Assembly: GCA_038317345.1 (NCBI GenBank)
Contig: JBBQBH010000043.1
Coordinates: 1 to 23,653 of the forward strand
From: Mayfieldus sp038317345
GTDB taxonomy: Bacteria; Actinomycetota; Thermoleophilia; Solirubrobacterales; 70-9
DNA length: 23,653 nucleotides
Direction of reading: 5' to 3'
Shown here: positions 14,457-21,128 of the stretch, one piece after another
Layout: every line of letters starts with the position of its first letter
How positions within the stretch are numbered: the first letter of the stretch is position 1
Notes under the pieces: generated by a model
Seen by the model: the letters and a program-made list of their open reading frames with translations, nothing else
What the model was told of the DNA's origin: nothing
Databases searched by the model: none
Translations under genes and position numbers: made by a program

Positions 14457-15097
14457 TGGCCGACCGGCGCGGCGAGGCGACCCCGGCCGTGGTCGTTGCC
14501 ACCCGCAACGAGCACAAGCTGCGCGAGCTCGTCGAGCTGCTGCCCGAAGTCAGGCTCGAGCCCCTCCCTGGAGACGTCGAGCTGCCGCCGGAGGGCGGGG
14601 AGACGTTTGCCGACAACGCGCTGATCAAGGCGAGGGCGGCGCACGCGGCGACCGGGCAGGCGGTGATTGCCGACGACAGCGGCATTGAAGCCGCCGCCCT
14701 TGGCGGGCTCCCCGGTGTGCGGTCGGCTCGCTATGCCGGCGAGAACGCCAGCGATGAGGAGAATCTCGCCAAGCTGCTGCGCGAGGTGGGTGAGGCCGGT
14801 GACGATCGAAGGGTCGCCTACGCCTGTGTGATCGCCTACGTGAACGAAATGGGCGAGGAGGGACTGGTCGAAGGCTGGTGCATGGGCACTCTCGCCGAGC
14901 AGCCCCGGGGAGCGGGCGGGTTCGGTTATGACCCGGCATTCATTCCCGACGATTACGAGCTCGCTGGCAAGCGCACAATGGCCGAGTTGAGTCCAGAGGA
15001 GAAGAACCTCATCAGCCACCGGGGCCGGGCGGCACGGATGCTCGCCGCCTACCTCGCTGCAGGTTCCGAAGCTGGCGAAACGGAGAGCGCCGAATGA
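14456..15097 (+). CDS. rdgB: XTP/dITP diphosphatase (Ham1/RdgB)
   Basis: House-cleaning nucleotide pyrophosphatase that hydrolyses XTP, ITP and dITP to monophosphates, keeping deaminated purines out of nucleic acids. The 213-residue product has VVVATRNEHKLREL (12-25, nucleotide-binding T/S-x-N-x-x-K), ETFADNALIKA (49-59), IADDSGIEAAALGGLPGVRSARYAG (71-95, metal and base contacts), GAGGFGYDPAF, and the C-terminal KNLISHRGRA. The ATG overlaps the rph stop by one base, and its own stop overlaps the following ATG by four (ATGA), so the three genes form one coupled unit. Confidence 0.95.
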   Translation: MADRRGEATPAVVVATRNEHKLRELVELLPEVRLEPLPGDVELPPEGGETFADNALIKARAAHAATGQAVIADDSGIEAAALGGLPGVRSARYAGENASDEENLAKLLREVGEAGDDRRVAYACVIAYVNEMGEEGLVEGWCMGTLAEQPRGAGGFGYDPAFIPDDYELAGKRTMAELSPEEKNLISHRGRAARMLAAYLAAGSEAGETESAE

Positions 15098-16002
15098 TCC
15101 GCACCAAATCCGGCGCCGCCGGTCTCTCGGTCGCCTCCAACTCGCTGCTGATCGCACTCAAGGTCGCGGTCGCGGCGATCACCGGCTCGATCGCGATCCT
15201 CACCGAGGCGGTTCATTCGTTGATCGACCTGCTCGCCTCGGTGATCGCCCTTGCTTCGGTGCGCAAGGCCGACGAACCGGCCGACGTCGAGCATCCATAC
15301 GGCCACGAGAAGCTCGAGAACCTCGCGGCGGCGATCGAGGGGATGCTGATTCTGGTTGGGGCCGCGGTGATCGTCTACGAGGCGACCCACAGGTTGGTCG
15401 TCGGGGCCCACGTCGACACGCTCGGTCTCGGCATTGCCGTCATGGCCGTCTCGGCGCTCGCGAACTTCGCCATCTCCGCCTTCCTCGGCCGGCAGGCGAA
15501 GCGGTTCGAGTCCCCGGCTCTGGAGGGCGATGCCGCGCATTTGCGCACCGACGCATTCACCTCAATCGGGGTGCTGGTCGGTCTGGTGCTGGTCGATGTG
15601 ACCGGCGAGAGCGCCTTCGACTCGATCGCCGCCCTGGCGGTGGCGGTGGCGATCGTCGGCTCCGGCCTGCGCATCATCACCCGCTCCTCGCGGGTGCTCG
15701 TCGACGAGGCGCTGCCCCCCGACGAGATGGATCGAATCGAGGCTGCGATCGCCGCTGCGCGCCCGCCCGAGGTGGCCGGCTACCACAAGCTGCGGGCGCG
15801 CCGGGCTGGCAACCGTCGCTACGTCGACCTCCACGTTCAGTTTCGATCCGGCACCAGCCTCGAGTTGGCCCACGAGCTGGCCCACGCGATGCGGGCCGCG
15901 ATCGAGGCCGAGCTTCCGGCCGCCGACGTCCTGATCCACGTCGAGCCGGAGGACTCGGTGCTTGCCCCCGGCGAGAGCCCCGACCCGTTTCGAGCGGGCT
16001 AG
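15094..16002 (+). CDS. Cation diffusion facilitator family transporter
   Basis: A 302-residue CDF-type metal/proton antiporter. The metal site shows as H-x3-D pairs: His41/Asp45 in TEAVHSLIDL (helix II) and His149/Asp153 in GDAAHLRTD (helix V). Hydrophobic helices fall at about 10-30, 33-54, 79-98, 111-131, 156-172 and 176-195, then a cytoplasmic ferredoxin-like domain (about 205-290) with the DLHVQFRSG strand and a final LIHVEPE. The HPYGHEKLENLAA cytosolic loop is typical. Substrate could be zinc, iron, manganese or cobalt. Translation is coupled to rdgB through ATGA. Its stop overlaps by three bases the end of the antisense microprotein at 15999. Confidence 0.92.
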   Translation: MIRTKSGAAGLSVASNSLLIALKVAVAAITGSIAILTEAVHSLIDLLASVIALASVRKADEPADVEHPYGHEKLENLAAAIEGMLILVGAAVIVYEATHRLVVGAHVDTLGLGIAVMAVSALANFAISAFLGRQAKRFESPALEGDAAHLRTDAFTSIGVLVGLVLVDVTGESAFDSIAALAVAVAIVGSGLRIITRSSRVLVDEALPPDEMDRIEAAIAAARPPEVAGYHKLRARRAGNRRYVDLHVQFRSGTSLELAHELAHAMRAAIEAELPAADVLIHVEPEDSVLAPGESPDPFRAG

Positions 16003-16148
16003 GGGGCCGGCAAAAGATTCACCGCGGCCGCGATCCCCACTGCCCCAACCGTGATGCTGTAGCCGGTGTATCCGCCCAGGCCAAGCAGCACCACGGCGAT
16101 CAGACAGACCGCCACGACGATGAGCCAGGAAACTCGCGCCAGGGACAC
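15999..16148 (-). CDS. 49-residue membrane microprotein
   Basis: A short frame on the minus strand, start GTG 16148, stop 15999. After a short basic N-terminus (SLARVSW) comes a hydrophobic span of about 15 residues (LIVVAVCLIAVVLLG), then a GGYTGY turn, then a second moderately hydrophobic stretch (VGAVGIAAAVNLLPA). This is a helix-turn-helix membrane hairpin or one span plus a re-entrant segment. A stop codon lies six codons upstream, so GTG is the only start. It converges with the transporter gene (three-base overlap) and diverges from the Roadblock-like gene with a gap of 19 bases. No ribosome site is seen. Family not recognised; coding status rests on its composition and tidy fit. Confidence 0.5.
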   Translation of the reverse strand: MSLARVSWLIVVAVCLIAVVLLGLGGYTGYSITVGAVGIAAAVNLLPAP

Positions 16149-16154
16149 GGGCGG

Positions 16155-16160
16155 TATTTT
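16155..16160 (+). promoter_or_regulatory. -10-like TATTTT box before the Roadblock-like gene
   Basis: TATTTT is the most AT-rich hexamer of the region and lies 7 bases before the GTG at 16168, matching leaderless spacing. No -35 consensus is seen. Confidence 0.4.
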
Positions 16161-16167
16161 GGCTCAC

Positions 16168-16533
16168 GTGCCCGACCGTGAACTTGCCGCCTATTCCCTG
16201 GATCATCTGATGGAGCTCTCACCCGAGATGCGCGGAGGCGCGATCCTGGAGGGCCGCGAGGTCCTTGCCGCCAGCGGAGAAAAGGCCGAATGGGGCGATT
16301 CCACCGACGCTCTTCTTGCCGCCGCTGACGCCGATGGCGGGGCGGCCGAGCAGGTCCACGTTGCCACCGAGGCCGGGGAGGTGTTCGCGCTTCGCGAGGG
16401 CAATTTGACCGCTGTCGCGGTGACGGAGCGGTTCGTCCTCGCCTCGCTGATGGCGTTCGACATGCGGGCAACGCTGCGTGACCTGGCGGCCGGCGGGCCG
16501 ACGACGAATAGTGCCTCCGCGGCGGCCAACTGA
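16168..16533 (+). CDS. Roadblock/LC7-like small protein
   Basis: A 121-residue soluble protein. The pattern of an N-terminal helix (ELAAYSLDHLMEL), a strand with GGAILEGREVLAAS, a central helix (DALLAAADA), further strands (AEQVHVATEAGEVFALREG, LTAVAVTERF) and a C-terminal helix (LASLMAFDMRATLRDLAA) looks like the Roadblock/LC7 fold, which in bacteria partners small GTPases such as MglA. That is inference from order and composition; no GTPase gene is nearby. I chose GTG 16168 because the fold begins there and a -10-like box precedes it; ATG 16120 in the same frame would add 16 residues inside the antisense microprotein. Its stop overlaps the next start (TGATG). Confidence 0.6.
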   Translation: MPDRELAAYSLDHLMELSPEMRGGAILEGREVLAASGEKAEWGDSTDALLAAADADGGAAEQVHVATEAGEVFALREGNLTAVAVTERFVLASLMAFDMRATLRDLAAGGPTTNSASAAAN

Positions 16534-16754
16534 TGCCGAAGCCGCACCGCGTCGTCCTCGACCGGGTCTCGGGCTACGCCGACGAGGCGGCGGCATTCAT
16601 GCGACGCCGGCGCCACGTACGGCGCCCATTCGCCCGCGTCTATCGGGCCGATGGCAGCAGCGTGGACCATGCGGCCGACTCGGAGGCGGGGGTCGCGCTC
16701 CTCGAGGCAGCGGGAAGACTGCTCGAGCTGGCGACGACCAAGGTGGAGCCGTGA
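16533..16754 (+). CDS. Conserved-looking 73-residue protein, function unknown
   Basis: A small basic protein starting on the ATG at 16533, which overlaps the preceding stop by one base, so it is translationally coupled. It has an N-terminal strand (RVVLDRVSGY), an Arg-rich middle (FMRRRRHVRRPFARVY) and a C-terminal helix (AGVALLEAAGRLLELA). No signal peptide, membrane span or known motif is visible. It sits between the Roadblock-like gene and tldD, with 16 bases to the latter's ATG, and may be a partner of either. The basic patch could bind nucleic acid or an acidic protein; this is speculation. Confidence 0.6.
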   Translation: MPKPHRVVLDRVSGYADEAAAFMRRRRHVRRPFARVYRADGSSVDHAADSEAGVALLEAAGRLLELATTKVEP

Positions 16755-16770
16755 TCGGCGTGTCGTCGAG

Positions 16771-18156
16771 ATGAGCGAGCTGCCGTCCCCCGAGCTGGCC
16801 GGGACGATTGTCGAGCGGGCGCTCGCCAACGGCGGCGAGTTCGCGGAGCTGTTCGCGGAGCGGGGCGATGGAACCCAGATGGGAATCGACGAGTCGCGGG
16901 TCGAGGATGTGACGCTGGCAAGCGGAGGCGGCGCGGGCGTGCGGGTGGTCAAGGACGGCACCGCCTATTTCGCGCATGTGGACGGCATCGCCGAGCCTGA
17001 CCTGGAGCGAGCCGCGGACGAGGCGGCCGCGGCTCTGCGCGGCGCCCGCAGTGAGCCCGTGCCCCTGCGCGCACAACAGACCGCGCGGCAGGAGATCCAG
17101 ATTCCGCCCGATGACGTTGCTGCGGACCGCAAGGCCCAGATGCTGCGCGAGCTCGACGAGCGGGCCCGGTCCCAGGGGGACGCGATCGTCCAAGTCCAGG
17201 TCACCTATGGCGAGAGCCGTCGCCAGATCGTGGTGGCCAACTCGGCTGGCACCTATGCGACCGACGATCGCACCCGGGTGAGGCTCGCGGCCCAATCCGT
17301 TGCCCGCCGCAACGGCTCGGCCGAAGTTGGCTTCGAGACCCTGGGCGGCCATGCCGGGTTCGAGCTCTTCGACCGCGATCCCGCCAGAATCGCGGAGCAG
17401 GCGGCGCGCAAGGCGCTCACCCTGCTCGACGCGGACCCGGCGCCCGCCGGTTCGATGCCGGTCGTGGTCGGCGGCGGATTTGGCGGCGTCCTCTTCCATG
17501 AGATGACCGGCCATGGATTGGAGGTCGATCACGTCCATCAGGGAGCCAGCGTCTATCAGCGGCTGCTCGGGGAGTTGGTCGCGGAGCCCCTCGTCAATGC
17601 CTATGACGACGGCTTGCTGCCGGGCGCCTGGGGGACGGATGGGATCGATGACGAGGGCACACCGGCTCAGAAGACCCAGGTGATCGAGGAGGGTCGCATC
17701 ACCTCATTCCTCTATGACCGCCTGCGCGCCGAGCGCGACGGTGCGGAGTTGACCGCCAACGGACGGCGGGGAAGCTTCCGCGACCTGCCGATCCCGCGCA
17801 TGACCAACACCTACATTGCGCCGGGAGACGCCGACCCCGAGGCGATTATCTCCGAGGTCAAGCGGGGCTTCTATGCAGTCTCGTTCGCCGGCGGACAGGT
17901 GGAGCCGGCCAGCGGTGACTTCGTCTTCGGGGTCTCGGAGGGCTACCTGATCGAGGACGGCAAGGTGACGAAGCCGTGCCGCGGCGCCACCCTGATCGGC
18001 AACTGCCTCGACGCGCTGGCGGCGATCGACGCCGTCGGCTCGGACTTCGACATGAAGAGCGGCACCTGCGGCAAGGCGGGTCAGTGGGTGCCGGTGGGCA
18101 CCGGCCAGGGCCATGTCCGGATCCGCCAGCTCACCGTCGGAGGGACGGCGGTGTGA
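16771..18156 (+). CDS. tldD: Metallopeptidase subunit TldD
   Basis: Zinc metalloprotease subunit that works as a heterodimer with TldE to degrade unfolded or leader peptides; in E. coli the pair matures microcin B17 and degrades the CcdA antitoxin. The 461-residue protein has the H-E-x3-H zinc motif in LFHEMTGHGLE (His243, Glu244, His248), the expected later Cys in SGTCGKAGQ (about 441) and the family's GxxVRVVKDG and FSVGVSEGYLIEDGK-type segments, here SFAGGQVEPASGDFVFGVSEGY. The ATG at 16771 follows GTCGAG; earlier starts in this frame overlap the upstream gene. Its TGA overlaps the tldE ATG (TGATG). No peptide-antibiotic genes are visible nearby. Confidence 0.94.
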   Translation: MSELPSPELAGTIVERALANGGEFAELFAERGDGTQMGIDESRVEDVTLASGGGAGVRVVKDGTAYFAHVDGIAEPDLERAADEAAAALRGARSEPVPLRAQQTARQEIQIPPDDVAADRKAQMLRELDERARSQGDAIVQVQVTYGESRRQIVVANSAGTYATDDRTRVRLAAQSVARRNGSAEVGFETLGGHAGFELFDRDPARIAEQAARKALTLLDADPAPAGSMPVVVGGGFGGVLFHEMTGHGLEVDHVHQGASVYQRLLGELVAEPLVNAYDDGLLPGAWGTDGIDDEGTPAQKTQVIEEGRITSFLYDRLRAERDGAELTANGRRGSFRDLPIPRMTNTYIAPGDADPEAIISEVKRGFYAVSFAGGQVEPASGDFVFGVSEGYLIEDGKVTKPCRGATLIGNCLDALAAIDAVGSDFDMKSGTCGKAGQWVPVGTGQGHVRIRQLTVGGTAV

Positions 18157-19508
18157 TGGAGCTGGCGGAGGCGGCCAGGGCCGCGGTCGAGGCGGCGGTC
18201 GCCGACGGCGCCTCCGACGCCGAGGGCTACGCACTGCAGCAGCGCAATCGCGAGGTCCGTGTGCACGGAGGCAAGGTGGAGAGCCTGTCTGCCGCGACCG
18301 AGCGGGGGGTGGGGCTGCGGGCGTGGATCGGCGGGCGGGCCGGCTATGCGTTCGGCACCGACCTCTCCGAGCAGGGCCTGCGCGAGCTCGGGTCCCGGGT
18401 CGTGACCGCAGCGCGAATCGCCGACGAGGACGAGCACGCCGCTGCGCCCCAGGCCGACGGCGACTATCCGCGACTCGACGGCCTCCGCGATCCGGCGATC
18501 GCGGATTGGCCGGCCGATCGCCTCGTCGAGCTCACCCTCGCGGTCGAGCGGGCTGCGACCTCGCATGACCGACGGGTCGGGAACGTAGAGCAGGCTGTTT
18601 ACGCGGATGCCGACGACGAGGTGGCGATTCATTCCTCGACCGGAATCGAGTGTTCCTATGAGGCAAGCAATTGCTACGCCTACGTCCGCGCGCTGGCCGG
18701 GGATGCCGATTCCCGAGAGCCGGGACTCGGCTTCCGCCTCGCCCGCTCGCCGTCCGGGCTCGATGCCGATGCGATTGGCGTCGAGGGCGCAGAGCGCGCC
18801 GCGGCAATGATCGGCGCCGAGAAGCCCGCATCGCGTGCCTGCCCGGTTGTCTTCGACCCCACGGTGGCGGCCAGCTTCGCCGGCCTGATCGGCTCGGCGT
18901 TGGGGGCCGACTCGGTGCAGCGCGGGCGCTCTCCGTTTGCGGACATGCTCGGTGAGGAGGTGGCCAGCGAGGCACTGGTCCTTCACGACGATGGACTGGA
19001 GACCGAGGGGCTGGCAGCGTCGCCCTGCGACGACGAGGGAATCCCGCGAGCGCGCACCGCCCTGATCGAGGGCGGGAGATTGCGCACCTTCCTCCAGGAC
19101 GCCTACACGGCGCGCCGCAGCGGAGCCGATCGCGCCGGCAACGCGCATCGCAGCGGCTACCGGACGCCGCCCTCGGTGGGCACCTCGAACCTGATCGTCC
19201 AGTCCGGGAGCTCGACCACGGCGGAGCTGCTGGCGATGGCCGGAGACGGCGTCTACGTGACCGAGATCGCGGGCCTCCACGCGGGGGTCAATCGGGTCAA
19301 CGGCGTTTTCTCGGTCGGTGCATCCGGCAGACTGATCAAGGGCGGGGAGTTGGCCGATCCCGTGCGCGAGTTCACGATCGCCAGCGACCTGGTCTCGATG
19401 CTTCAAGCGGTGCGCGAAGCAGGGTCGGAGGCCCGGTGGGTTCCGTTTGGTGGCATCGTGCGAACACCGCCGCTGTTGATCGCCGAGATGACGATCGGCG
19501 GCAACTGA
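18156..19508 (+). CDS. tldE: Metallopeptidase partner subunit TldE/PmbA
   Basis: The 450-residue non-catalytic partner of TldD, required for an active proteolytic heterodimer. It lacks the H-E-x3-H motif, as expected, and shows the TldE pattern: SDAEGYALQQRNREVRV near the N-terminus, GVGLRAWIGGRAGYAFGTDL, CPVVFDPTVAASFAGLIGSAL centrally, LIEGGRLRTFLQDAYTARR, and a C-terminal VNRVNGVFSVGASGRLIKGGE block with PFGGIVRTPPLLIAEMTIGG. The ATG overlaps the tldD stop by one base; a GTG codon sits directly before it and could serve instead. GGAGGG lies about 12 bases upstream. Equimolar synthesis with TldD is expected from the coupling. Confidence 0.94.
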   Translation: MELAEAARAAVEAAVADGASDAEGYALQQRNREVRVHGGKVESLSAATERGVGLRAWIGGRAGYAFGTDLSEQGLRELGSRVVTAARIADEDEHAAAPQADGDYPRLDGLRDPAIADWPADRLVELTLAVERAATSHDRRVGNVEQAVYADADDEVAIHSSTGIECSYEASNCYAYVRALAGDADSREPGLGFRLARSPSGLDADAIGVEGAERAAAMIGAEKPASRACPVVFDPTVAASFAGLIGSALGADSVQRGRSPFADMLGEEVASEALVLHDDGLETEGLAASPCDDEGIPRARTALIEGGRLRTFLQDAYTARRSGADRAGNAHRSGYRTPPSVGTSNLIVQSGSSTTAELLAMAGDGVYVTEIAGLHAGVNRVNGVFSVGASGRLIKGGELADPVREFTIASDLVSMLQAVREAGSEARWVPFGGIVRTPPLLIAEMTIGGN

Positions 19509-19525
19509 CCAACAGTGCTGGCTGT

Positions 19526-19559
19526 TAGATTGGCCGCCACTTCAACGGCCCGAGGAGGA
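19526..19559 (+). promoter_or_regulatory. -10-like TAGATT box and ribosome site of the HU gene
   Basis: TAGATT (19526-19531) fits TANNNT and GAGGAGGA (19552-19559) is a strong Shine-Dalgarno sequence 6 bases before GTG 19566. AACAG and CTGTT arms (about 19511-19525) border the -10 box. There is no clear -35 sequence. The ribosome site fixes the start and supports high expression. Confidence 0.5.
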
Positions 19560-19565
19560 TTCGAC

Positions 19566-19847
19566 GTGACCAAAGCTGAGTTCCTGGACCGACTCGCCAA
19601 CGATGAGCGGCTCGGCAGCAAGAAGGCAGCTGGCGAGGCTGTCGATGCCGTCCTCGACACGATCACAAGCGTCCTGCGCAGCGGGGGCGAAGTGAACTTC
19701 ACCGGATTCGGGAAGTTCCACGTCGCCGAGCGCGGCCCCCGGCAGGGCGTCAACCCCCGCACCGGGGAGCGGATCACGATTCCCGGCGGCAAGGTGCCGC
19801 GCTTCTCGGCCGGGTCGGCCCTGAAGTCCAATGTCAAGGGCGGTTAA
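19566..19847 (+). CDS. hup: HU-family DNA-binding protein
   Basis: A 93-residue histone-like protein that bends and compacts DNA as a dimer. The N-terminal helices (TKAEFLDRLAN to DTITSVLRSGG), the GFGKF turn (48-52) and the DNA-gripping arm with RQGVNPRTGE (59-68) are all present; the C-terminus is short, without the long Lys/Ala-rich tail of mycobacterial and some streptomycete HU proteins. GTG 19566 is selected by the strong ribosome site. The gene is followed after six bases by the in-frame pyrF start, so the two probably share a transcript. Confidence 0.95.
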   Translation: MTKAEFLDRLANDERLGSKKAAGEAVDAVLDTITSVLRSGGEVNFTGFGKFHVAERGPRQGVNPRTGERITIPGGKVPRFSAGSALKSNVKGG

Positions 19848-19853
19848 GCGAGC

Positions 19854-20735
19854 CTGAGCGCAGAGCCGTTTGCCGACCGGCTGGCGGCGCTCGTCGAAGA
19901 GCGTCGCAGCCAGATCTGCCTCGGCCTTGATCCCGACCCGGCGTCGATGTCGCTCCAGGACGCGGGCGCGGCGGGAGGGCCCGCTGAGGCGGCGGCCGGC
20001 GCAGTGGTCGCGACCTGCCGCCGGTTGATCACGGCCGCAGGACCGGCCTGCGTCGCGGTCAAGCTTCAGCTCGCCTGCTTCGAGCGCCTCGGAGCCCCGG
20101 GATGGGCAGCCCTGGAGCGGACGGCGAACGCCGCCAGAGAGGCCGGGTTGCTGGTGATCGCAGACGGCAAACGGGGCGACGTACCGGTGACGGCAACTGC
20201 ATACGGGCAGGCTCTGGTCGGGGAGACCCCGACCCCATGGGGCTCGGTGGCCGGGCTTGGCGCCGATGCCTTCACAGCCAACCCATTGCTTGGCACCGAC
20301 GCGCTGGAGCCACTGATAGAGGCGGCCGCGACGGCCGGAGCCGGCATGTTCGCGCTGGTGAGGACGACGAATCCGGGCGCCGCAGAGCTGCAGGACCAGC
20401 CCGCCGACTCGCCGCTTCACGAGCGTCTCGCGGGAATAGTCGACGGGGCCGCTGACCGGCTGGTCGGTTCGAGCGGGCTGAGCGGGATGGGCGCTGTCGT
20501 CGGTGCGACCGCCCCGGAGCTGATCGGGCGGCTACGCGAGCTGATGCCCCGCGCGATCTTCCTGATGCCGGGAGTCGGGGCGCAGGGTGGGCAGGCGCAG
20601 GACCTAGGGACGGCCTTCGCGCCCGGCCCTGCGGCGGCCCTGGTCCCGGTCTCGCGGGCGATCGCCGACGACCCGGATCCCGCAGCCGCGGCCGAGCGGC
20701 TGCAGGCAGAGGTCTGGGCGGCCTCCGGCGCCTGA
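19854..20735 (+). CDS. pyrF: Orotidine 5'-phosphate decarboxylase, subfamily 2
   Basis: Decarboxylates OMP to UMP, the last step of de novo pyrimidine synthesis. The 293-residue product belongs to the longer subfamily 2: GLDPDP (24-29) with Asp26, VAVKLQ (68-72) with Lys70, and ADGKRGDVP (103-111) with the catalytic Asp-Lys-Asp set, then the FTANPLLG, TTNPGA and LMPGVGAQGG phosphate-binding stretches. The first in-frame ATG (19947) would remove the GLDP site, and between the HU stop (19845-19847) and that ATG there is no ATG, GTG or TTG. The CTG at 19854 is therefore the likely start, with GGGCGG about 12 bases upstream. HU precedes it by six bases. Confidence 0.92.
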   Translation: MSAEPFADRLAALVEERRSQICLGLDPDPASMSLQDAGAAGGPAEAAAGAVVATCRRLITAAGPACVAVKLQLACFERLGAPGWAALERTANAAREAGLLVIADGKRGDVPVTATAYGQALVGETPTPWGSVAGLGADAFTANPLLGTDALEPLIEAAATAGAGMFALVRTTNPGAAELQDQPADSPLHERLAGIVDGAADRLVGSSGLSGMGAVVGATAPELIGRLRELMPRAIFLMPGVGAQGGQAQDLGTAFAPGPAAALVPVSRAIADDPDPAAAAERLQAEVWAASGA

Positions 20736-20743
20736 GGGAAGAA

Positions 20744-20771
20744 TTGCGGCGGCTTCGCCCGCCGCTACGAT
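20744..20771 (+). promoter_or_regulatory. Candidate promoter of the LysM-dac-pfkB unit
   Basis: TTGCGG (20744-20749) and TACGAT (20766-20771) are 16 bases apart, a plausible sigma-A-type promoter. Transcription would begin near 20778, 21 bases before the ATG. A second box, TACGCT (20787-20792), lies 6 bases before the ATG and would give a leaderless transcript. Confidence 0.45.
20746..20765 (+). terminator. Hairpin after pyrF
   Basis: GCGGCGG (20746-20752) and CCGCCGC (20759-20765) form a perfect 7-bp stem with a CTTCGC loop, 10 bases past the pyrF stop. No T-tract follows. It overlaps the spacer of the candidate promoter of the next gene. Confidence 0.45.
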
Positions 20772-20798
20772 CCCGCAGTTCCGACCTACGCTGCGCAG

Positions 20799-21128
20799 AT
20801 GGAGACCCCTCGGCAGAGCTCAAATGCGCGGCTCGCCGCGATTCTCGCGTTGATCGCCGTTCTCATCGTCCTCATGGTCGTGGTCGTGACCTCGCTCGGT
20901 GGCGGCGACGGTGGGTCGGGTAAGTCCCCGGCGCACAAGGGCGGGCGGTCGCAGAGCACGGCGAAGGCGCAGAAGCAATCGGCGCGGAAGATCTATGTGG
21001 TCAAGCCGGGCGACACCCTCAACGTGATCGCCGACAAGATCGGGATTTCGGTTGAGCAGCTGCAGCGACTCAATCCGCACATCGACCAATTCTCGCTCCA
21101 GTCCGGAGACCGGGTGAAGCTCCGCTGA
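20799..21128 (+). CDS. Membrane-anchored LysM-domain protein
   Basis: A 109-residue protein with a cytoplasmic N-terminus, one membrane span (about 11-32, AAILALIAVLIVLMVVVV core), a Gly/Ser/Lys linker (34-64) and a C-terminal LysM domain (65-108: YVVKPGDTLNVIADKIGISVEQLQRLNP...). LysM binds N-acetylglucosamine-containing glycans, so it probably ties the membrane to peptidoglycan outside the cell. No enzyme domain is present. ATG 20799 lacks a ribosome site. Its stop overlaps the CTG proposed as start of the carboxypeptidase gene, and the shared cell-wall theme supports one operon. Confidence 0.88.
   Translation: METPRQSSNARLAAILALIAVLIVLMVVVVTSLGGGDGGSGKSPAHKGGRSQSTAKAQKQSARKIYVVKPGDTLNVIADKIGISVEQLQRLNPHIDQFSLQSGDRVKLR

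Noticed and set aside
18081..19406. 441-codon minus-strand open frame opposite tldE
   Set aside because: Mirror frame of a well-supported TldE.
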